Position numbers and translations under genes: made by a program
Shown here: positions 1-11,745 of the stretch, piece after piece
How the letters are laid out: the number at the start of each line of letters is the position of its first letter
How positions within the stretch are numbered: position 1 is the first letter of the stretch
Assembly (NCBI RefSeq): GCF_964204645.1
Contig: NC_134031.1
Span: 308,001 to 372,000, forward strand
From: Tubulanus polymorphus
Taxonomy: Eukaryota; Nemertea; Palaeonemertea; Tubulaniformes; Tubulanidae
Direction: 5' to 3'
DNA length: 64,000 bases
The notes under the pieces: model-generated
Database searches by the model: none
Seen by the model: the letters and a program-made list of their open reading frames with translations, nothing else
What the model was told of the DNA's origin: nothing

Positions 1-67
1 CTCTCCCTCTCTCTCCCTCTCTCTCCCTCTCTCTCCCTCTCTCTCCCTCTCTCTCCCTCTCTTCCCT
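1..67. repeat. CTCTCC microsatellite
   Basis: Pure pyrimidine repeat of CTCTCC/CTCTCT at the left edge, probably continuing outside the window. Confidence 0.95.
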
Positions 68-420
68 CTCTGATCGTTTCTACAGACAAGTGACTCTAAC
101 ATAACGTAATTCTATTGAATAAAAATCAATGTGATGAAAAACCAAAAGAATTGAGTCGAAACTTCAATATTCTTTTAGTTTTTCTTTATAAACGTCGGTT
201 TCTTTTTCTTCAATTACAATCTCTGAGTGGAGCATGCAGTGGAGAGAGAGGGATCTGAGACCGATCAGGTGACACCGGACCTAAACGTGTTAACTGAAGT
301 GAAACATGAAACTTGATAAAACCAGAAATAATTGATTAGTTTCAAATTACAGATTAATTTCAGATCCGATTCATCAGATTTGTTTTCGCTGTTAATGATT
401 TGTTACTATGTGAGGTGAAC

Positions 421-655
421 TCCGACCTGCCTGAGTGCTGACCCTACACCTGCCAGTGCCTGCCACCTGACTGCTGACCCTACACCTGCCAGTGCCTGCC
501 ACCTGACTGCTGACCCTACCCCTACCTGCCAGTGCCTACCACCTGACTGCTGACCCTACCCCTACCTGCCAGTGCCTGCCACCTGACTGCTGACCCTACC
601 CCTACCTGCCAGTGCCTGCCGCCTGACTGCTGACCCTACCCCTACTTGCCAGTGC
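421..655. repeat. 36/40-bp minisatellite
   Basis: GCTGACCCTAC recurs at 437, 473, 509, 549, 589 and 629. The first units are 36 bp and later ones 40 bp, the longer form gaining a CCTA duplication. Confidence 0.93.
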
Positions 656-656
656 C

Positions 657-785
657 AGCCACCTCGCAGTGGTACCCACCCAGCGCCCCTCGCAGTGGTA
701 CCCACCCAGCGCCCCTCGCAGTGCTACCCACCCAGCGCCCCTCGCAGTGGTGGTACCCACTCAGCGCCCCTCGCAGTGGTACCAT
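657..785. repeat. 26-bp minisatellite
   Basis: About five copies of a unit containing CGCAGTGGTACCCAC. Short open frames on both strands here are repeat translations. Confidence 0.92.
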
Positions 786-1884
786 GAATGAAACGGATAG
801 AGTACGCGTGTGTGTGTTTTTTTTTAATGACACCACAGTTAGTGGGGGGTTGTCTGTATACTGTGAGAGGATGAGAGAGAAGAGATGAGGAGGGATGAGA
901 GAAGAGACGGATGACCCACTGTGAGTTTGGATGAGTTTTGGATTAGGTCTCTCAGTGATCTGGGGGTCATTAAGTGCAGCACATACTGACTGACTGGCTG
1001 ACTGACTGACTGGTTCGGTTTAGGTGTTCTGGTTTAGTTATTAGAGATGATGGTGATGATGATGATGATGGGGTAGTTGTTTTCGGAGATGACTTCCCCG
1101 CTGTTCTTTCTATAATCATTTCAAACTCGTGTAATTACTTCATTATTTTACACAGGGTTCATTCGGTGCACTGGTTTCTTCAAGGTGGAAGGAGGTACGA
1201 TCCTCGTCGAGTACTGAATATACTCCGCACTCTAATCATCGACACTAGGAAATATCTTTCTCTCTCAATTCTTATCGTTTCGATATTAGATATTAACAGT
1301 TTTTAAAAACGTAATTGAGATTTTCAAGTGAATTCGATTCACCGCGGGGGGGGGGTAGAGCTTTAATTCTGGTGAAAGCGAAATTCAAAGATTTTGCTTC
1401 GATTACTTCTCATTCATGGAATTCATCAGTTTTAACAACTCGTTGACGAATTTTAACTAATTTCGTCTCACCCCCTCACGCCTCACCCCTCACGCCTTAT
1501 CGCCTGCACCCATTTATTTCAAAATTAAATTATCAAGTCAGAACCTCGTACGAGGAAGTGATGCGTCTTCTGTCGATCCTTTCAATTCTGTAATTAACAA
1601 GTTCACACCTCTGAGTACACCGGAAGGGGATCAGTTCGGGGGCTACCTGGTACAGTGAGTCTAAACCTGATAGAACGTGTAGAGTGAAATATCTCAGTAA
1701 TTCTAATGGGTTTCACTTGGTATAAATTACACAAATCTATAATACAAAAACGTGTTACATAATTCACCATTAACGGCTTAAAAACTACATCGAAATTTAT
1801 AACAGCTTGAATTGAAATTCAGAAAATAGAAAGTGTGAAACAAATCATAGTGATTAGGATTATGTAGGGATTATACATGTATTT
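786..1884. other. Intergenic, no gene seen
   Basis: Mostly unique AT-rich sequence with a GATGAT run (1046-1071) and a G9 run near 1346. No coding exon or RNA gene was recognised. Confidence 0.6.
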
Positions 1885-2075
1885 CAGCTCGACAGGTCAC
1901 GGGTTGGTGCAGCTCAGCTCGATAGGTCACGGGTTGGTGCAGCTCAGCTCGATAGGTCACGGGTTGGTGCAGCTCAGCTCGACAGGTCACGGGTTGGTGC
2001 AGCTCAGCTCGATAGGTCACGGGTTTGGTGTTTCTCAGCTCGATAGGTCACGGGTTTGGTGTTTCTCAGCTCGAC
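1885..2075. repeat. 30-bp minisatellite
   Basis: About six copies of a 30-bp unit containing CTCGATAGGTCACGGGTTGG. The last two copies are diverged (GGTTTGGTGTTTC). Confidence 0.94.
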
Positions 2076-3136
2076 AGACCCTTGGTTTGTGCTGCTGTTG
2101 ATAATCTGTGTGATTATTTGATTAATACTGTAACACACCGGTCTAATTATACTCTGTTACATAATCATATAACACAATAATCAATGAATGATTTAAACTA
2201 AATAAATCACCACAAACTAATATTTATTTTTAATCATTGACGGCAACGAATTTGATTGTTTGATTAATCGTCGCATTGTAACCGATCGTTTTAAATGTTT
2301 ACCGCTAGGTGGCATAACTGAATGTTCAACATAAATAATGTGTAGTAGCAAAGGTTCATAGTGTTTATGAATTTCTGTTAGTAGGCGTGTGTTGTCAATA
2401 AAGTTTTATTTTAATGTTTTAAAATGTTTTCATTTTCTATTTTTTCGGGATTGTAAATAATCTTTTGCCCTTCTGGTAATGGAGTAAATAAATCCAATAT
2501 ATTCGATTCAAGTTTGATTACTTTGTCCCCCTGCCCCCTGAAGACACCCTCATCTCCCCCAAACCGCAATCACAGGCCCCTTGACATAAAGGACCCGGTT
2601 CAACATTTCTCGGTTGGAATTCATCTCTTGGGGTTTCAAACATTGAAGATTAATTAATTGAATTATAGTGTCTCAAACTGATGATCTATGGATCTTCACA
2701 CGTAAATCTGTGTGAAACAACAACTAAAAATACAAAATATGATATAAAGTCATAGATATAGAGTTTAGATGATAGAGACATGAATGAACTATGTGTCTAT
2801 AATGTTCGTATTGATATAAGTCGTGTATGTTTGAACAGGTTTAGTGAATTTTGTCACATTTTCCTGTGAAGTGATCGATCCACTATTCTCTATTCATTCT
2901 AATTGTCAGTAAGTTTTTGAAGCGTTTCTAAATGAGGCTTTTATTTTGATTTCATGTCGGTCTCTGTTTTCTGTTCGGAGTTTGTTTTAACAGTTGATAT
3001 TCATACAGTGATCTCTATCATTAACTGTACGAGTCAATACAGCCGCTAGTATCAAGTTACATATTCTCTCTCACTGTCTGTCTCGATACTGGGTGGTGAC
3101 GTCCCCAGGGATTCTACTGCTCCTATGCCGGGTGCA
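2076..3136. other. Intergenic, no gene seen
   Basis: AT-rich unique sequence. No coding or RNA signal was recognised. Confidence 0.6.
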
Positions 3137-3256
3137 CAGCCAGCCAGCCAGTCAGCCAGTCAGCCAGGCAGTCAGCCAGTCAACCAGTCAGTCAATCAGT
3201 CAGCTAGCCAGCCAGCCAGCGAGCCAGCCAGTCAGCCAGCCAGCCAGCCAGTCAGT

Positions 3257-3287
<31 letters not shown>

Positions 3288-3362
3288 TCAGTCAGTCAGC
3301 CAGCCAGTCAGCCAGCCAGTCAGCCAGTCAGTCAGCGAGCCAGCCAGCCGGCCAGCCAGTCA
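3137..3362 (+). repeat. CAGC/CAGT tetranucleotide array
   Basis: Mixed CAGC and CAGT units over about 225 bp. Open frames encoding Ser-Gln-Pro-Ala repeats are artefacts of this array. Related tracts lie at 6798-6925 and, in the opposite orientation, at 39979-40150. Confidence 0.95.
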
Positions 3363-4157
3363 CGCGATGCTCTGTATGATGAGCGGGTAGAAGTGATGCT
3401 GGATGCTGTGATCTAACGGATACATCAGTCATCCTTCGTTTCCTCCGATAGTTACTATTGTCACCGTCAGTGGTACAGCACGATATATTAACCCTTCATC
3501 CTCGAAAACTAAAACACAATTCAAAAACCACTTTTAAATATTCACTTTGTTAACTCGAAAATATGACAAACCCGGTAAATTTCAGCGTCAAGTTTCTCGT
3601 ATTTTGCTGATTTGATTTTGCTGATTTGAGATGTTTAGATGAAGTCGTGTTGTAGACGTGAAAGGGTTAATCTTGAAGACGCACGCGAACTGTTAACAGT
3701 GATTCATTTATTCAGTGATCAGATCTTTAATATAATCACGATTTCAATAAAATCATGCAGGTTTTCATTATAAATGGGCGTCAATATACAATCAGAGAAA
3801 TAGATTTTATACCCGGTTCTATCAATGCTTTGATTCTAGACTTGTCTTAGTTCTGTAGATTATCCATAACAAACTAACACTATGCTTTCTTTACTTCTAT
3901 AACTAATCTAAACACTTAAGATCAGTCTCGTCATTCTAAGCTTATTTCGGTTCTATATCTGATCTAACAAGGAGAAGTCTTTAGATTCAAGACCATTTCT
4001 GGACCGACTGTGTATCTGTGCCTCAGTTTGGGAACTTAGGTAACCTGCTAGTCTGTGGAACTGAGTGGACTCTGTGGATAATGATTACTACAAGATCTGA
4101 TACAAGAGTTTGATGAGATCTGTTTTATAAGAATCCGGCTCTGATTACTGATACACG
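3363..4157. other. Intergenic, no gene seen
   Basis: Unique AT-rich sequence without recognised genes. Confidence 0.6.
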
Positions 4158-4400
4158 TGATACTGGGCGGGTGGTGTATCTGTGGTGTATCAGTAGTGAT
4201 ACTGGGCGGGTGGTGTATCAGTAGTGATACTGGGTGGACTGTGTGGTGTATCTGTGGTGTATCAGTAGTGATACTGGGCGGGTGGTGTATCTGCGGTGTA
4301 TCAGTAGTGATACTGGGCGGGTGGTGTATCAGTAGTGATACTGGGTGGACTGTGTGGTGTATCTGTGGTGTATCAGTAGTGATACTGGGCGGGTGGTGAT
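4158..4400. repeat. GTGATACTGGGCGGGTGGTG tandem repeat
   Basis: Irregular tandem array with two unit types (GGGCGGGTGGTGTATC and GGGTGGACTGTGTGG). The same unit order occurs twice, suggesting a duplicated higher-order block. Confidence 0.9.
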
Positions 4401-4984
4401 GATTGTTGATCTAGATCTCGACGGAGTTTAGTAAATGCTGCTGATGCTGCTGCGAGCGCCGAGGATGTCGGATCCGTCACTGACATCTTATTTGTCATAC
4501 TCTTCAAACTAAGCTGTAAAATGGACCAAAGATTAGAGAAAACTTCAGGATACATTTAGATAATTATTAGTTTCACTAATATTCAACCCGTGATACCCAG
4601 ACATTCAGTTACGTATAAATTCACCTGAAAAATTCACCATAATCTGTTGTAGACTTTCAGACAGGGAGTTTACAAATAAACATCATTGAATTTTGAGCAT
4701 GTTTTCATTCTGTTTCTGTACAAAATGTCAGTTTATTTATTTGATTTATGAACTACCAGTAATTCATACAGAATTCATACAGAATTCAATGATCTGATCA
4801 ATTGATAAAGAGAATACACTATGAATATTGTAAAACTACCAAACTTGAACCAACTATTGATTCCCGCCCATTGTATCAAAGAAACTTGTGAATATATAGA
4901 GCCGGATCCAATTCCAAAGACCTCTCAGTTAAATTTGACTCATAAAGTTAAGATTAGTTCATTGTTTAACCATAGAGGGCAAAT
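4401..4984. other. Intergenic, no gene seen
   Basis: Unique sequence. The short open frames here lack coding character. Confidence 0.55.
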
Positions 4985-5325
4985 TCTGTGGAACTGGACC
5001 CGCAACTGTGGAACTGAATCTATGAATGTGGAACTGGTTTCAGAACTGTAGAACTGGATCCAGAATTGTGGAACTGGATCCAGAACTGTGGAACTGGGTC
5101 CTGAACAGTGGAACTGGATCCAGAACTGTGTTACTGGATCCAGAACTGTGTTACTGGATCCAGAACTGTGGAACTGGATCCAGAACTGTGGAACTGGGTC
5201 CTGAACTGTGGAACTGGGTCCTGAACTGTGGAACTGGATCCAGAACTGTGGAACTGGATCCTGAACTGTGGAACTGGATCCAGAACTGTGTTACTGGATC
5301 CAGAACTGTGGAACTGGATCCTGGT
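4985..5325 (+). repeat. 20-bp GGAACTGGATCCAGAACTGT array
   Basis: About 17 copies of a 20-bp unit, with variants GGGTCCTGAACTGT and TTACTGGATCC. It is the longest member of a family dispersed at several loci in both orientations. Confidence 0.95.
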
Positions 5326-5642
5326 GACACGATTGAAATTGTAAAACAATGAATAACTATAAGTTTGGCCTATAATGATTTGATACAGCTAGACGGTGGT
5401 TGCGGCGGCCGGTGTGTGTCGGGCTATAATGTACAGTTAGTTAGATATTCTGCAGTGTTATCTGCGATATGTTTGCTGTAATCTTCATTTCTGATGTTAC
5501 CACTATCCTGCAGTCATCTCTAAATGCAGCTACTTCACGTGAACTGATGCAGCTATGACAAAGATCGATGGATTGATCTTATACTGGAAACTCAGTAAAT
5601 AAACATAATTACAACCTCCATCACCGATACCGGCTTCTAACT
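5326..5642. other. Intergenic, no gene seen
   Basis: Unique sequence between two tandem arrays. Confidence 0.55.
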
Positions 5643-5810
5643 GATAGAGAGAGAGAACCATCGTCCGGCTCTACCTGATAGAGAGAGAGAGAGAACCATC
5701 GTCCGGTTCTAACTGATAGAGAGAGAGAACCATCGTCCGGTTCTAACTGATAGAGAGAGAGAACCATCGTCCGGTTCTAACTGATAGAGAGAGAGAACCA
5801 TATCGGTCGG
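5643..5810. repeat. 34-38-bp minisatellite with embedded GA repeat
   Basis: Five copies of GATAGAGAGAGAGAACCATC followed by GTCCGGTTCTAACT. Unit length varies through the number of GA pairs. Confidence 0.92.
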
Positions 5811-5835
5811 TTCTTGGAGAACTGGATTCTATGTC

Positions 5836-6245
5836 ACTGGTCAGCCTGGGTTCTCACTCTGTACCGGTCAGCCTGGGTTCTCACTCTGTACCGGTCAGCC
5901 TGGGTTCTCACTCTGTACCGGTCAGCCTGGGTTCTCACTCTGTACCGGTCAGCCTGGGTTCTCACTCTGTACCGGTCAGCCTGGGTTCTCACTCTGTACC
6001 GGTCAGCCTGGGTTCTCACTCAGTACCGGTCAGCCTGGGTTCTCACTCTGTACCGGTCAGCCTGGGTTCTCACTCAGTACCGGTCAGCCTGGGTTCTCTC
6101 TCAGTACCGGTCAGCCTGGGTTCTCACTCAGTACCGGTCAGCCTGGGTTCTCACTCTGTACCGGTCAGCCTGGGTTCTCTCTCAGTACCGGTCAGCCTGG
6201 GTTCTCACTCTGTACCGGTCAGCCTTGGTTCTCACTCAGTACCGG
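5836..6245. repeat. 27-bp minisatellite, about 15 copies
   Basis: The unit contains GGTCAGCCTGGGTTCTCACT followed by STGTACC-type sequence. Because 27 is a multiple of 3, several frames stay open and give 9-residue peptide repeats. No sign of a real gene: no domain, and frames are open on both strands. Confidence 0.96.
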
Positions 6246-6659
6246 TGACGGGAATTTACTCGACGGGAATTTCCCCTCACAAAGAGAAATCTAACATAAA
6301 CTGCATAAATGAAGAAATAAAATCGATTTATGAGAGGAACAGTTTTGTTGTTGTTGTAATGGATTTAGACAGTACGATCAGCGCATTCACGACATGTCTA
6401 AACAGTAATCACTAGAGCACAGATTGAAAAGAGATTTTTGAAAAGTGATTGAAAATGCCAGCACATTTTGTTGGCTATTGTTATAAAATCTGATGGATTG
6501 CAGTTTGAGAGTGTGACAACAGACAGTGTATGACAATGTATGATATAGCGTAACTAAAGTGGAACAGGTGATGAAGAGGGTTACAGCAGACCAGACCGCC
6601 GCGTCTAGTTGAAGAGTAGAGGGCTGAATGTGACTGGTTACGCAGCTGACACCTCCCCC
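6246..6659. other. Intergenic, no gene seen
   Basis: Unique sequence. The open frame entering from the 27-bp array ends at 6415. Confidence 0.55.
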
Positions 6660-6925
6660 CTCTCTCTCTCTCTCTCTCTCTTTCTCCTCTTACTACTCTC
6701 TTCTCCCCCCTCTCTCTCTCTGTTATCACTCGTGTACTATGACCAGAACTATGTTGTCGCTTTGATATCTGAAGGCACTAAACTTTCTGTTCTTTTACTA
6801 ACAGCCCAACCAACCAATCAGTCGACCAGCAATCCGCCCGCCCGCCCAGCCAGCCAGTTAACCAGCAATCCGCCCGCCCGCCCAGCCAGCCAGTCAATCA
6901 GCAGCCCGCACGCTCAGCCAGCCCG
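6660..6925. repeat. CT microsatellite and CAGC/CAGT-like tract
   Basis: A CT-rich stretch at 6657-6722 is followed at 6798-6925 by two copies of a unit with CCGCCCGCCCAGCCAGCCAG. Confidence 0.85.
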
Positions 6926-7788
6926 GGACGTATGTCCTAGATCTGTGTTAATGATATTGAACAATACTTTCAATTCTCGTAAAAATGTTTCCGATAACTG
7001 ATACAATATACGGACAGAGAGCTAATAAAGGCGACAATTCATGAATCCCGCACTTGTTAAAACAACATCAAACTAAAAACAAACCTGAATCAATGATTTA
7101 GAAATGAATATCTATTTTGAACAATAAATAAACCTGAATCAGGTCTGAATTTAGAAATTCTGAAATAAATTCCTAGAATTCGTGTCGCAGATGTGACGAT
7201 AGTTGACGACTTTATCCAAATGAAGATGTCGTTCACAAGATTGAATCAGAATTCAGTAATATTGATGTAATGTTTAATATTTGATTGAAAGTTTATAAGG
7301 GGTCGTGTTTTACTGTGATAGATACTGCTTACAATGTAATTTGTCATTTGCGACTGCGGTGAGGTGAGGGGGGAGGGGGAGTTGACGAGATGCGGTAGAA
7401 TCGGGATGACAGAAAGGACAGTTATAAAAATTACTGCGGTGGGGGGAGGAGGGAGGGAGATTGAGGGGGGTTAAAATCATCTATCTTCGTCAGAATTGAG
7501 AGGTATAAAGTGAGGGAGAGAGATATGGGGGGGGGGGGTTTAATTTGTACTGATAAAGCATTGATATGACAGAGTTAGGATAGACTCAATGACAGTCAAC
7601 ATTGTCCGCGATGTCATCAAACACATCTTCATGTCATAGATCATTCCCTAGAGACACGCGGCAACCAGTCTCTCGAGAGCGGCAACCAGTCTCATTAATG
7701 TCATCAGGCGCGATTCAGGTGCACAATCGATGTGTCAAAGAGGAGCGAGAGAGAGAAAGAAGAGGGAGACGGAGGCAGAGAGAGAGAA

Positions 7789-7823
<35 letters not shown>

Positions 7824-8577
7824 CAGAGACAGAGAGAACGGATATGTAGAGAGAGAGAGAGAGAACAGTTGTCTTCAGCGTAAGCACCGGATACAACTGA
7901 TACCTTAATAACAGCGTCCGAACTAATCCTTAAATACGTGAGTCGAAATTTAAACCACTTACTCGCCTGCCAGGGGACGACTTTAACAAATAAATATGGG
8001 TCGAAATGTCATCGAAATATCCACTTGATATCCGTGACAATAACAGAATATGATGAATATCTTATTCAAACAATACCAAATCAGAATGTGATCGTTTCAT
8101 ATAGTATCAACAAAACACAGGGGTCCCCTCTCCATCTCTCTCCTTTCTTTCATCATCTCTTTCCTCTTTTTCCTCTTTCCTCTCATTATTTACCGTAGGT
8201 TTCGCTCGAACCCATCACAATCCACGTATCATGACAGCAACGACCAATTATAATAAACTATCCTGTGTATTATGAGACGGCGGGTGAGAGCCGCCGCAGC
8301 GCCGCTCTACAGATCATTGTCTCTAACTGACTACGGTTGTCGCCGATAGCTGCTCATTTTCTCACCTCTCCCAGAGTGTCATACCGATTCGTGTTCCAGT
8401 AAACTTCCTGTTAAAGGAAGTTTAACATTGGTCTAAACTCAGTTGGGAATCTTATCGACAGAATGAAAGTTGTTTTAGCGAATAGTAGGGTTGTTCCTGA
8501 GCGTGTTGGTCATTTAGATGTTTTACACCCCTTAATAATGATTCTTAATCACCTGATCAAACATCAAAACGTTGTGG
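6926..8577. repeat. Intergenic with GA microsatellite (7740-7865)
   Basis: Unique sequence with G-rich patches (7366-7382, 7440-7475, 7527-7539) and a GA-rich microsatellite at 7740-7865. No gene recognised. Confidence 0.65.
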
Positions 8578-8625
8578 ACATGAGACATGAGACATGAGAC
8601 ATGAGACATGAGACATGAGACATGA
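8578..8625. repeat. 7-bp GAGACAT repeat
   Basis: About seven tandem copies of GAGACAT. Confidence 0.93.
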
Positions 8626-8764
8626 ATTCTACGTTCTTGGTTTACTGTGATAAGGTGAAGAGAATGCAGTGTCCATAGTTTCCCCTGAAGTTTCTAAAAA
8701 AATCATTTCATTCAAAATAGAATGGACCCCAATAGTTTGAGTATCAGAATTGGCTCGGAGTTCT

Positions 8765-9045
8765 GAACCGTCCAAGTTCCACAGTTCAGGACCCTGCACT
8801 TCTACAGTGGAACTAAATTCTGAACTGTGAAACTGAGTCTAGAATTGCTGAACTGGGTTCAGAACTGTGGAACTGAGTCCACATTTGTGGAACTGAGTTC
8901 AGAACTGTGGAACTGGATCCTGAACTGTAGAACTGGATCCAGAACTGTGGAACTGGATCATGAAATGTGGAACTAGATCCAGAACTGTGGAATTGGATCT
9001 TGAAATGTGGAACTGAGTCCAAATTTGTGGAAGTGGGTATTGAAA
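8765..9045 (+). repeat. Degenerate GGAACTGGATCC family copy
   Basis: About 13 diverged 20-bp units (for example GTGGAACTGAGTCCACATTT) related to the array at 4985-5325. Higher divergence suggests an older array. Confidence 0.9.
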
Positions 9046-10220
9046 TTCTGTAAGCATCAAAGCTTTGATGTTCAATTTCATACATAAATTATTAACATTA
9101 AATCTTTGTGAAGTTTTTTCTTATCGAGAAACAGAAATTCGATCCTGCGGTAATTAACATACAACAGAGGAGTCGGATGTGAGATTTTATTGAAGACTTT
9201 AATTTAGATGTTCAGGTGTCGTTTCATAATCCTATAACAAGTGATACTTGACCAACATTTCAAAAAGCGACATTTCAAAAGATAAAATCGAATTGTAGTT
9301 TCTGGTTAATTGCGCGCGCTCGCGATTCAGTCAGTCGTCAGTCGGATGTGTCTCCACCTGACATCGAAACCATTGTTATAAACCCGATTCCTGTTCGTCT
9401 TGTAAAACCGATGTCGAAGTTTCCACGTCAAAACGCGTCGAGTAGGAAATAAGAATTAAACCGTTTTAATGCGTTGTCAATTTTATCGCATCATCACTGA
9501 AAATTTATGTTCAATAATCTTTATACAGAAGTGTTTTAATGTTTTATAATAATGTCACTCTCTATTCTCAACACCGCGTGGCGTGAAAAATAAAGTCAAT
9601 ATTTCATCTACTTTTTTAAAGAAAGCATCTACTTGTATTTTGTGTATTCATAAATAATGTGTATGTTTTTACGCCTTAAGCTTCAGAAATTCAATATATC
9701 ACGTTAAAACGTGTAAACATTACGGTTTCATAAGAGTTCGAATAAAAAGTCATTCCTGTATCAATTTCTTTTCATTCGGTGAAAAAGTCTTTTTTTAGAT
9801 ATCACCCTCAAAACCGAATCAAAAGAATCCCGCTAGGCTGATTCTTCAACACCGCCACAAACGCTGCGAGCTATTGCAATAGATATAAATGTAGTGACAT
9901 TTGGCAAGTTATTAAAGTCGAAGCAGAAGCCATTTAGATAAGAACAGATTGTAATTTAAGTAGTATCTAGTCAATAGTTATGGATAACTCATGCTCGCGT
10001 GCCAGTGCCACGCAGTGCAGTGATACCGGGGTGACATTGGTTTATGTAGTCAGTTACATAACATCAGTGAGAATATTTATCTGATTCATCTAAAAAATCA
10101 GTAAATCTGGGATTTCTATGTTGTTTGACTCGTGAAAGTGTTGATATCTTTGTAAGGATATTTATAAAAGTTATGTATAAATCGGTATAAAATTCGATGC
10201 AGTTTTCATCAAATATTATT
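9046..10220. other. Intergenic, no gene seen
   Basis: AT-rich unique sequence with a GCGCGCGCTCGCG patch at 9312-9324. No gene recognised. Confidence 0.6.
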
Positions 10221-10237
10221 TGACCAAAAACAATAAA

Positions 10238-10310
10238 ACCCTAACTCGTGGTAACCCTAACCCTAGGTCGGCGATAACCCTAACCCTAGCTGACCGTAAC
10301 CCTAACCCTA
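10238..10310. repeat. Interstitial telomere-like TAACCC blocks
   Basis: Three TAACCCTAACCCTAG blocks separated by short spacers (GTCGGCGA, CTGACCG). The same block-plus-spacer design occurs at 63926-63995. The hexamer matches the TTAGGG telomere repeat, but the copies are two units long and spaced, unlike a true telomere. Confidence 0.9.
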
Positions 10311-10375
10311 GCAGGACTCGAACCTGCGACCTCATGCATGACAGCCGAGCATTCTAATCACTAGACCATAGATCT
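10304..10375 (-). pseudogene. tRNA-Asp(GTC)-like sequence, probably a pseudogene or SINE head
   Basis: The 72-nt cloverleaf-sized segment has an A-box (GGTCTAGTGATTAGAATG), a perfect 5-bp T-stem around TTCGAGT (10327-10311) and a GTC anticodon in a seven-base loop. Loop and arm lengths fit a tRNA. The anticodon stem pairs at only two of five positions, and the acceptor stem has one mismatch and two wobbles, so a functional tRNA is unlikely. Its 3' acceptor strand runs into the telomere-like blocks. Confidence 0.65.
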
Positions 10376-10404
10376 GTGGTGATTGACAGAGTTGGTAGGT
10401 TTGC

Positions 10405-10588
10405 CTGGTCAGTGTGGGTGACCTGGTGACCAGTCAGGTGTGGTGACTGGTGACCAGTCAGGTGTGGTGACTAGGGACCAGTCAGGTGTGGTGACTGGTG
10501 ACCAGTCAGGTGTGGTGACTGGTGACCAGTCAGGTGTGGTGACTGGTGACCAGTCAGGTGTGGTGACTGGTGACCAGTCAGGTGTGTG
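10405..10588. repeat. 24-bp minisatellite (GGTGACCAGTCAGGTGTG)
   Basis: About seven copies of a 24-bp unit ending GTGACT. A single similar unit lies next to the other telomere-like block (63802-63825), and a related array is at 43150-43270. Confidence 0.95.
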
Positions 10589-11135
10589 GTCATTAGAATG
10601 ACTGGCATTAATCCTAATCCTTCTCTAATTATAAAAGATGTAAGGATGAATGGTCCGTACTGAATGATGAGGGATCAGATCCATACGCAAACAGATTTGT
10701 ATCAAATAAATACGTGTAGAAAACAACAAAACTGAACTTGATTTCAACAAGTGAAACTTTGATAGAAATGTTTCAGAAGTTTGAGAGTTAGAGTTGATAA
10801 AGTTTGAGAGTTTGAGATACTGGTATTGATAGTGTTCGGCGTCTATGAGATGAATTCTTATTGATAATATCATTATTTCTGATATCTCACAAGCGAGAGA
10901 GGAAACTTTCAACGCACTTGAGCACGAAAAATCTCGTAGAGGTTTTCATCTTCAAAGTAATCACCTCTCAAAAAAAAACTCAGCACCACTTTAGTCTGTG
11001 TGACTGACAGATAGAGGTGTAATGCTGAATTCACTGTCAAGTATCTGTGCACTGTTCACTTACCGGCGCACCAGCAGCAGCAGCAGCAGCAGATACTGAT
11101 CCATACTGAATGTTTGTGATAAAGCGTTTTTACTG
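10589..11135. other. Intergenic, short CAG run
   Basis: Unique sequence with a CAG repeat at 11072-11092. No gene recognised. Confidence 0.55.
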
Positions 11136-11392
11136 AGAAAAGGGAGAGTAGTGAGAAAAGACAAGAGGGAGGAGAGGGAGAAGGAGGGAGGAGAGAGGAG
11201 AGAGGAGAGGGAGAGAGGAGATAGAGAATGAGGGAGGAGAGATGAGAGAGGGGAGAGAGAAGGAGGGAGAGGAGAGAAGAGAAAGGAGAGGGGAGATAAG
11301 AGGGAGAGATATAGAGGGAGAGAGAGAGAGGAGGGAGGGAAGAGGAAAGGAGCGGAGAGAGGACTGAGCGAGGAGGGAGGAGAGAGAGAGAA
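11136..11392. repeat. Purine-rich (GA) tract
   Basis: About 250 bp, almost entirely purine on the plus strand, with irregular GGAGA units. Confidence 0.92.
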
Positions 11393-11611
11393 TGATTAGA
11401 TCAGTATAAAAGTGGCCTGCTGTAAGATACGTGATGATACAGCCGATGGAGTAAGTGAGAGCCCAGTAAGAGGGTAAGAGGGTTGAGGGGAGACTAGCGC
11501 GAGTTGTTGTAAAGTACCCATCTGGTTAACAATCTGTCATGCTCTTTACTGATACTCTCACTCTCTACACGTGGTTCACCTCTAATTGCTATTCTTCTTT
11601 ACCCAATATAA

Positions 11612-11745
11612 CATGTCTCTCTCCTCTCTCCTCTCTCCTCTCTCCTCTCTCCTCTCTCCTCTCTCCTCTCTCCTCTCTCCTCTCTCCTCTCTCCTCTCTC
11701 CTCTCTCCTCTCTCTCTCTCTCTCTGCTCTCTCTCTCTTCTCTCC
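11612..11745. repeat. CTCTCCT heptamer array
   Basis: About 14 copies of CTCTCCT followed by CT dinucleotides. The open frame here is a repeat translation. Confidence 0.95.
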
